In this document: piece after piece, positions 5,101 through 8,634 of the stretch
Position numbering within the stretch: the first letter of the stretch is position 1
Layout: each line of letters begins with the position of its first letter
Assembly (NCBI GenBank): GCA_026706395.1
Contig: JAPOYU010000081.1
Span: forward strand, 1-8,634
Source: Chloroflexota bacterium
GTDB taxonomy: Bacteria; Chloroflexota; Anaerolineae; Aggregatilineales; Phototrophicaceae
DNA: 8,634 nucleotides
Direction: 5' to 3'
Translations under genes and position numbers: made by a program
The notes under the pieces: generated by a model
Told to the model about the DNA's origin: nothing
Database searches by the model: none
The model's input: the letters and a program-made list of their open reading frames with translations, nothing else

Positions 5101-6735
5101 CTAGAAGGACGAAATCTGAGTTTCTTTCGCCGTAATGAACTCAAGCAGGGCAGGAACGCCTTCCCGCGTTTTTTGGATGCCGCGCTGGATAGCCGGGATA
5201 ATCTGGTCAGGCGCTTCGATGCGCTCACCGTAGCCGCCGAAGGCCTTGGCCATGTCCGCGTAGTGACCGGAGATATCTGTACTGCGGAACTTCTCGGTGG
5301 ACACGGGCATTACCGGAATCTCAATTGCCATAGAGAAATTGTTGAAAAGCACCGACAAAATCGGGATTCTTTCTCGCACAGCAGTCTCAAAATCCATTCC
5401 AGTGAAACCGATAGCGGCATCACCCCAGACGTTAACACAGAGCGCATCGGGCCGGGCAAGTTTCGCGCCCATCGCCAGCCCGAGACCGTAACCGAGCTGC
5501 GTCGTCTTGCCCCAACCGATATAAGTCAGCGGGGCGACAGACCGCCAGAAGGGTGACATTTGGTCGCGCGGGCTGCCCGCATCGTGCGTAATAATCGTGT
5601 TTTCCACATCGACAGTGTGCAGCAAATCCCAAATGACGCGATAGGGCGACAGCGGCGCTTCATCCGAGGCGAGTTTCGGCATCCACTGGTCAAGCCATTC
5701 CGCTTTGACCGCGCTGATTTCTCGGGCGACGGCAGCCACGCGGTCTTCGGATGCGCCGTTGGAACGATCGCGGACGGCTTCCACCAAGCCATCCAAAATC
5801 AAACCGGCATCGCCAACAAGAGCAGTCTCAACGGGAACATCCTTATTGATGTCCGCTGGATCCAATGTCGCATGAATGACCCGTTTTCCTTTCGGAATCT
5901 TGACGCCGAAGGCGGTTCGCGTGAAGCTGCATCCAATGCCGAATATGAGATCTGCCTTTTGGAGGAAGTGATGCACCGGTTTCGGGATTGCCCGCCCGCC
6001 GGAACCCAAGGCTAATCGATGATCTTCCGGGAAGGCGCTTTTGCCGGCCAAACTCGTTGTCACAGCTGCGCCGAGCAACTCCGCCAATTCCTTCAAAGAA
6101 TCCCAGGCTTGCGCGTAATGCACGCCCTGCCCAGCATAGATCACGGGACACTCGGCAGCAAGGAGCGCCTCGGCAGCGGTTTCAATCGACGCGCTTTCAG
6201 GACCGTAACGCAGGGTAGGCGTCGGCGTCGGATCAAAAGAGTCGGAAATCTCCTCACCAAATAGATCTGACGGGAATTCCACGAGTACGGGGCGCGGTCT
6301 GCCGTTACGGACTTGGGTGAAGGCGCGCCGCATCGCTTCCGGGACCGCTTCAGGCATTGTGACCTGTTCACAGGATTTCGTCACATGCCGATAATTCAGG
6401 GCAGAACTGAAATTGGGTTGGATTTGGCCTAGCTGCCGAGTATAGCCGCCCGGCAACACGACGATCGGCGCCGAATCGCCATAGGCTTGGGCGACGCCGC
6501 CGAAGGCATTTTCGGAACCAGGTCCGCTCTGCATGCAGAATACGCCAATCTTTTCACCGGAGGTTACCCGGCTCATCGCATCCGCCATGTGCAGTCCGAT
6601 GCGTTCCTGTCTGACGATAATCGGACGGATGTCCAATTTTGCCGCCGCTTCAATGAGCGGATTAACCGGATAGGCAAACAGATACTCTACCCCTTCCGCT
6701 TTAAGAACTTTGGCAACTGCATCGGCAACTTTCAT
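5101..6735 (-). CDS. Thiamine-pyrophosphate-dependent enzyme, acetolactate synthase / 2-oxo acid decarboxylase superfamily
   Basis: At 544 residues this has the normal length and three-domain layout of the acetolactate synthase/benzoylformate decarboxylase/oxalyl-CoA decarboxylase superfamily. The N-terminal pyrimidine-binding domain (about 1-165) has Glu44 in VRQERIGLHMADAMSR, which in the family activates the cofactor, and SGPGSENAFGG (70-80). The central domain spans about 185-320. The C-terminal pyrophosphate-binding domain (about 365-540) has GDA (438-440) and NN (465-466) at the usual spacing of the GDG-X(25-30)-NN motif, so it binds Mg2+ and TPP, with Ala in place of the common last Gly. 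The substrate cannot be decided: no small regulatory subunit gene (ilvN/ilvH type) is nearby, which argues against the main biosynthetic acetolactate synthase. The start is supported by GGAG about 10 nt upstream and the promoter at 6788-6816. Confidence 0.92.
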   Translation of the reverse strand: MKVADAVAKVLKAEGVEYLFAYPVNPLIEAAAKLDIRPIIVRQERIGLHMADAMSRVTSGEKIGVFCMQSGPGSENAFGGVAQAYGDSAPIVVLPGGYTRQLGQIQPNFSSALNYRHVTKSCEQVTMPEAVPEAMRRAFTQVRNGRPRPVLVEFPSDLFGEEISDSFDPTPTPTLRYGPESASIETAAEALLAAECPVIYAGQGVHYAQAWDSLKELAELLGAAVTTSLAGKSAFPEDHRLALGSGGRAIPKPVHHFLQKADLIFGIGCSFTRTAFGVKIPKGKRVIHATLDPADINKDVPVETALVGDAGLILDGLVEAVRDRSNGASEDRVAAVAREISAVKAEWLDQWMPKLASDEAPLSPYRVIWDLLHTVDVENTIITHDAGSPRDQMSPFWRSVAPLTYIGWGKTTQLGYGLGLAMGAKLARPDALCVNVWGDAAIGFTGMDFETAVRERIPILSVLFNNFSMAIEIPVMPVSTEKFRSTDISGHYADMAKAFGGYGERIEAPDQIIPAIQRGIQKTREGVPALLEFITAKETQISSF

Positions 6736-6769
6736 TCTTTTGCAACTCCATTAATGCGCCGCAATCGCA

Positions 6770-6780
6770 GGTCGAGGACC
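6770..6780. promoter_or_regulatory. Small palindrome at the predicted TPP-gene transcription start
   Basis: GGTC-GAG-GACC (arms 6770-6773 and 6777-6780) covers roughly +1 to +11 of the predicted TPP-enzyme transcript. That position would suit a repressor or a short 5' stem. The arms are only 4 bp, so chance is a real alternative. Confidence 0.2.
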
Positions 6781-6787
6781 AGTACCG

Positions 6788-6816
6788 ATGTTATCATGCG
6801 AGCCATGCCGCGTCAA
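6788..6816 (-). promoter_or_regulatory. Sigma70-type promoter for the TPP-enzyme / S8 protease unit
   Basis: On the minus strand, TTGACG (6816-6811, 5 of 6) and TAACAT (6793-6788, 4 of 6) are separated by 17 bp. The predicted start near 6781 leaves a leader of about 46 nt before the ATG at 6735. The weak -10 would suit a promoter that needs an activator. Confidence 0.5.
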
Positions 6817-6825
6817 AGCATGACT

Positions 6826-6857
6826 GGACAAGTCCCTTCGGCACAGGACAAAGTTCC
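6826..6857. promoter_or_regulatory. Tandem GGACAA-type sites upstream of the TPP-enzyme promoter (candidate activator sites)
   Basis: GGACAAGTCC (6826-6835; GGAC and GTCC arms) and GGACAAAGTTCC (6846-6857) are two related near-palindromes with centres 21 bp apart, which is two helical turns. They begin 9 bp beyond the -35, at about -50 and -70 from the predicted start. This is typical spacing for an activator dimer pair. The protein is not identifiable from this window. Confidence 0.35.
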
Positions 6858-6886
6858 GCCTCCAATTTATTCCTTCCTAGCTAACC

Positions 6887-6937
6887 GCGCTAAATCCCCT
6901 TACGCAAGACGGTGCGATTGCGTCGCGGGATTGGCGC
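6887..6937. repeat. Long imperfect inverted repeat between the nitrilase and TPP-enzyme genes
   Basis: Three paired segments stack in one hairpin: GCGC (6887-6890) with GCGC (6934-6937), AATCCC (6893-6898) with GGGATT (6927-6932), and ACGCAA (6902-6907) with TTGCGT (6918-6923). They total 16 bp, separated by small internal loops, around a 10-nt loop. No T-run follows on either strand. It could be a protein-binding palindrome, a transcript stem-loop or an old repeat copy. Confidence 0.5.
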
Positions 6938-6955
6938 AGTTGCCGTATCTGGTTT

Positions 6956-6986
6956 AACCACAGAGTTACACAGAGGGCACAGAGAC
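6956..6986 (+). repeat. Dispersed CACAGAG intergenic repeat, copy 1
   Basis: The stretch contains three CACAGAG units (AACCACAGAG, TTACACAGAGG, GCACAGAGAC) spaced about 10-12 bp apart. Its last 18 bases match copy 2 at 8351-8383 in 17 positions, in the same orientation. It is preceded by GGTTTAACC. Sequences of this type occur in many copies between genes of diverse environmental bacteria and give rise to spurious predicted peptides. Confidence 0.65.
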
Positions 6987-6996
6987 ATGCACAGGC

Positions 6997-7017
6997 GGGC
7001 GACCTGATAAGTCACCC
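6997..7017 (-). terminator. Stem-loop after the nitrilase gene (no T-run)
   Basis: On the minus strand GGGTGAC (7017-7011) pairs along its whole length with GTCGCCC (7003-6997), with one U-G pair and a 7-nt loop. It begins 7 bp after the nitrilase stop. It is not followed by a T-run, so it may be a 3' processing or stabilising structure or part of a factor-dependent terminator rather than an intrinsic one. Confidence 0.4.
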
Positions 7018-7024
7018 TACAACG

Positions 7025-7957
7025 CTATTCCAGCCGCCGGCGATTGACCTCAAACGTGAAGACATCGTCGCGGGCGTAGCCGCCCGTGACATCTAGCGTC
7101 ATCTGCTCTTGAGCGATGCGATCAAGGTCGAGGTCGGCGTAGAGGATCGTTTCCTCATCGTAGACGGGCGGGATCAGGTATTCGCCGTCGGGGGCGATGA
7201 TGGCGCTGCCGCCGTTGAGCAGGAGCGCATCCGGTTGCTCGCGGAGGCCTGGGGGCAGTTCGAGTTCGGGCGGGAAATCAGCGATGGGCATGATGCCGCC
7301 GACGGCGATCACGAAACTTCGGCCCTCGAAGGCGTAGTGGCGGCTGGCGATCTGATGGCTCTCTTTGACGGCGGGCCAAAGCGCGATATGGATGGATTCG
7401 TTGCTGATGTGCATTGCCTGGCGGGCATGGGGCATCCAGTGCTCCCAGCAGATCAAGCCGCCGATGCGTCCGGCAGCCGTATCAACCGCGCTCAAGCCGG
7501 CGCCGTCGCCCTGCGCCCAGACCAGCTGTTCGGTGAATGTGGGGCGGAGCTTGCGATGATGATTGACAATGGCGCCATCGGCATTGATGGTGACGATGCT
7601 GTTGTAGAGGCTGCGATTGCCGCGGCCGCGCGTCACCTTTTCGTTGATGCCGAGGACGAGCGCGATTCCCTGCTGGGCGGCGCAGTCTTGAAGCTGGCGC
7701 ATATGCGGGCTGTCGCTGGCCAGGCTGTTGGCAGCGAGCCGGGCATAGACTTGCTTGGTCGGCGCGTGGTCCCAGCGGGCGTAATCCACCGCATAATCCA
7801 GCCAGGCGGGGTAGCCGGGGAAGAATGTCTCGGGGAAAGCGGCGAGTTGGGCGCCTTGCCCGGCCGCTTCCGCGATGAGCGAAAGAGCTTTGGCGACGCA
7901 TTTGTCGAGGTCGTAGTAAACCGGGCGCGCCTGAATGGCGGCGACGCGGATGGCCAT
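7025..7957 (-). CDS. Nitrilase-family carbon-nitrogen hydrolase (probable nitrilase)
   Basis: The 310-residue cytoplasmic enzyme has the full Glu-Lys-Cys catalytic set: Glu43 in FPETFFPGYP, Lys136 in HHRKLRPTFTEQ and Cys170 in GGLICWEHWMP, with the second conserved Glu143 in FTEQ. FPETFFPGYP, RKLRPTFTEQLVW and CWEHWMP are signatures of the true nitrilase branch (nitrile to carboxylic acid plus ammonia, or cyanide-related relatives) rather than of the amidase or NAD synthetase glutaminase branches. The length is slightly short of the usual 320-370 for nitrilases, at the C-terminal tail that takes part in oligomer (spiral) formation. It starts 15 bp after the gatC stop; the best ribosome site, AAGGG, overlaps the gatC TAA, so the two are probably translated from one mRNA. 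The natural substrate is unknown. Confidence 0.92.
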   Translation of the reverse strand: MAIRVAAIQARPVYYDLDKCVAKALSLIAEAAGQGAQLAAFPETFFPGYPAWLDYAVDYARWDHAPTKQVYARLAANSLASDSPHMRQLQDCAAQQGIALVLGINEKVTRGRGNRSLYNSIVTINADGAIVNHHRKLRPTFTEQLVWAQGDGAGLSAVDTAAGRIGGLICWEHWMPHARQAMHISNESIHIALWPAVKESHQIASRHYAFEGRSFVIAVGGIMPIADFPPELELPPGLREQPDALLLNGGSAIIAPDGEYLIPPVYDEETILYADLDLDRIAQEQMTLDVTGGYARDDVFTFEVNRRRLE

Positions 7958-7972
7958 TCGTCAATTGAGCCC

Positions 7973-8278
7973 TTAGTCGCCGCCGTCGAGCACGGCGCGG
8001 ACGCGGAACTGCTCGCCGTCGCTATCGGGGGCGTTGGCGACAACATCATCCACCGGCAGCGGCGATTCGGCTTCATCAGCGCGCATGACGTTGGTCAAGG
8101 GCAAGACAGAAGACGTCGGGTCGATATGCGAAGTGTCGAGTTCCTGCAGTTTCTGGAAGTAGCCCAGGATGGCCGAGAGCTGCTGCTGGTATAAGGCGAC
8201 TTCGTCATCGCTCAATTCCAGGCGCGCCAAGTCGGCGATGGCGCGGACGTCTTCGGCGCTGAGGCTGGCATCGAGCAT
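7973..8278 (-). CDS. gatC: Aspartyl/glutamyl-tRNA(Asn/Gln) amidotransferase subunit C
   Basis: This 101-residue protein is the small GatC subunit of GatCAB, which converts Glu-tRNA(Gln) and/or Asp-tRNA(Asn) to Gln-/Asn-tRNA in bacteria lacking the matching synthetases. Seen: LSAEDVRAIADLARLELSDD (6-25), the QQLSAILGYFQKLQELDT helix (about 32-49), IDPTSSV (52-58), LTNVMRADE (61-69) and a C-terminal FRVRAVLD. These match the family along its whole length, with Arg replacing the Pro of the usual FRVPxVL. The ATG at 8278 is chosen because homologues start just before LSxEDV; an upstream extension to 8401 would read through the promoter and the CACAGAG repeat. gatA and gatB are not in the window. 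The nitrilase gene follows 15 bp downstream. Confidence 0.93.
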   Translation of the reverse strand: MLDASLSAEDVRAIADLARLELSDDEVALYQQQLSAILGYFQKLQELDTSHIDPTSSVLPLTNVMRADEAESPLPVDDVVANAPDSDGEQFRVRAVLDGGD

Positions 8279-8309
8279 TGGACTGTATCGTATTCTTGCA
8301 GGCGAATAT

Positions 8310-8338
8310 GGTATAGAGTGTAGCGCTTCATGAGTGAA
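8310..8338 (-). promoter_or_regulatory. Candidate promoter for gatC-nitrilase
   Basis: On the minus strand TTCACT (8338-8333, 4 of 6) and TATACC (8315-8310, 4 of 6) are 17 bp apart, giving a leader of about 25 nt. The -35 lies in a small inverted repeat, CTTCA (8326-8330) with TGAAG (8335-8339). A competing -10, TACGAT (8292-8287), would start transcription almost at the ATG. Confidence 0.3.
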
Positions 8339-8350
8339 GGGTACAGGGGG

Positions 8351-8383
8351 ATTCACAATAGAGACACAGAGAGCACAGAGAAA
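8351..8383 (+). repeat. Dispersed CACAGAG intergenic repeat, copy 2
   Basis: It contains ATTCACAATAGAG followed by ACACAGAGAGCACAGAGA. The last 18 bases differ from copy 1 (6956-6986) at one position. It lies between the divergent gatC and DinB-like genes. Read on the minus strand it gives the peptide LCALCVSIVN, a typical artefact of this repeat rather than a real gatC extension. Confidence 0.65.
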
Positions 8384-8421
8384 AGCGCCATGAGGTGTCA
8401 AACTGTTCTATGGGCTGCTTA

Positions 8422-8450
8422 TTGCGACAAGGGCGCAAGCAGGCTACGTT
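8422..8450 (+). promoter_or_regulatory. Candidate promoter for the DinB-like gene
   Basis: TTGCGA (8422-8427, 4 of 6) and TACGTT (8445-8450, 3 of 6) are 17 bp apart, giving a leader of about 45 nt. The leader contains a perfect AGTTG-AAA-CAACT inverted repeat (8476-8488) ending just before the ribosome site AGGAG, which could influence translation. The match is weak. Confidence 0.2.
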
Positions 8451-8502
8451 TGTTCGCGAGTATTAAGTAAACTCAAGTTGAAACAACTGAAGGAGAACGC
8501 TT

Positions 8503-8634
8503 ATGCAAGCGACGATCAAGCGGGAGGAAGCCCTGCGTCTGATAAGGATCGAGCATGAGGCGGTCGGGGCATTGATTGACGCGCTGACGGACGAGGAGAT
8601 GACGCGGCGCGATACGATCCAGCACGGCATGTGC
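8503..8634 (+). CDS. DinB/ClbS-like family protein, N-terminal part (runs off the right edge)
   Basis: The ATG at 8503 is preceded by AAGGAG with a 7-nt spacing, the best ribosome site in the window. Forty-four codons are visible: a helix with EEALRLIRIEHEAVGALIDA, then LTDEEMTRRDT and IQHGMC. A first helix followed by a DALTDEEMTR-type segment is characteristic of the DinB/ClbS (DfsB) four-helix-bundle families, whose members include thiol- and metal-dependent enzymes and many proteins of unknown role. The metal-binding histidines would lie beyond the window. It is divergent from gatC, with 224 bp between the two starts. The family assignment is tentative because most of the protein is missing. 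Confidence 0.6.
   Translation, partial: MQATIKREEALRLIRIEHEAVGALIDALTDEEMTRRDTIQHGMC

Noticed and set aside
6887..6937. Intrinsic terminator at the long inverted repeat
   Set aside because: Neither strand has a T-run after the stem, so it is listed as an inverted repeat instead.
6956..6986. CRISPR array or coding tandem repeat at the CACAGAG units
   Set aside because: The units are only 7 bp, are spaced 10-12 bp apart without unique spacers, and no cas gene is present; the pattern fits a dispersed intergenic repeat.
7109..8194. Long open frame of 361 codons on the plus strand opposite the nitrilase and gatC
   Set aside because: It is antisense to two well-supported genes, its protein is rich in Asp, Gly, Ala and Val without any family motif, and no ribosome site precedes it. 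GC-rich codon third positions open such frames by chance.
8279..8401. N-terminal extension of GatC by about 41 residues
   Set aside because: The extension translates the CACAGAG repeat and the promoter region, and GatC homologues begin at LSxEDV.

Overview
The window looks like chromosomal DNA from a GC-rich, probably free-living bacterium. The best guess is Chloroflexota (Anaerolineae-like). That guess rests on the style of the secreted proteins (a signal peptide, CAP and LysM domains, a Thr/Pro-rich linker and a C-terminal membrane anchor), on the GC-rich CCCCTTC/GAAGGGG intergenic palindromes and on the dispersed CACAGAG repeats. No rRNA, tRNA or marker tree supports it, so it is an inference. 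No IS element, CRISPR array, phage gene or toxin-antitoxin pair is visible.

Layout from left to right. (1) 1-134 is a short edge stretch with at most the start of a minus-strand gene. (2) 135-980 (-) is a PLP fold-type IV aminotransferase. It is divergent from 1132-2154 (+), a secreted, membrane-anchored CAP-LysM protein, and each has a recognisable sigma70-type promoter in the 151 bp between them. (3) 2151-2738 (-) is a TetR-family regulator whose stop codon overlaps that of the CAP-LysM gene tail to tail. (4) A 352 bp divergent regulatory region holds a possible coupled leader ORF for tetR, inverted repeats and a near-consensus promoter. It leads to 3091-3753 (+), an ECF-type sigma factor whose last codons are built from a C-rich terminator-like sequence. 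(5) 3754-3887 contains a nested palindrome. (6) 3888-5072 (-) is a secreted subtilisin-like (S8) protease, and 5101-6735 (-) is a thiamine-pyrophosphate enzyme of the acetolactate synthase/decarboxylase superfamily. They lie 28 bp apart and are probably co-transcribed from a promoter at 6788-6816. (7) 6736-7024 is a structured intergenic region with tandem palindromes, a long inverted repeat, one CACAGAG repeat and a stem-loop after the nitrilase. (8) 7025-7957 (-) is a nitrilase and 7973-8278 (-) is gatC, 15 bp apart with the nitrilase ribosome site overlapping the gatC stop. (9) The second CACAGAG repeat lies at 8351-8383, and a DinB/ClbS-like gene starts at 8503 (+) and runs off the right edge.

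Most genes are metabolic or housekeeping and do not form an obvious multi-gene system. The plausible units are gatC-nitrilase and TPP enzyme-S8 protease, with two regulators (TetR and the ECF sigma factor) in the middle. I did not find a convincing new defence or mobile system. The items most worth a second look are non-coding: the palindromes and repeats between genes, the tandem sites upstream of the TPP-enzyme promoter, and the possible leader ORF coupled to tetR. The unusual domain order of the CAP-LysM protein is also of interest.
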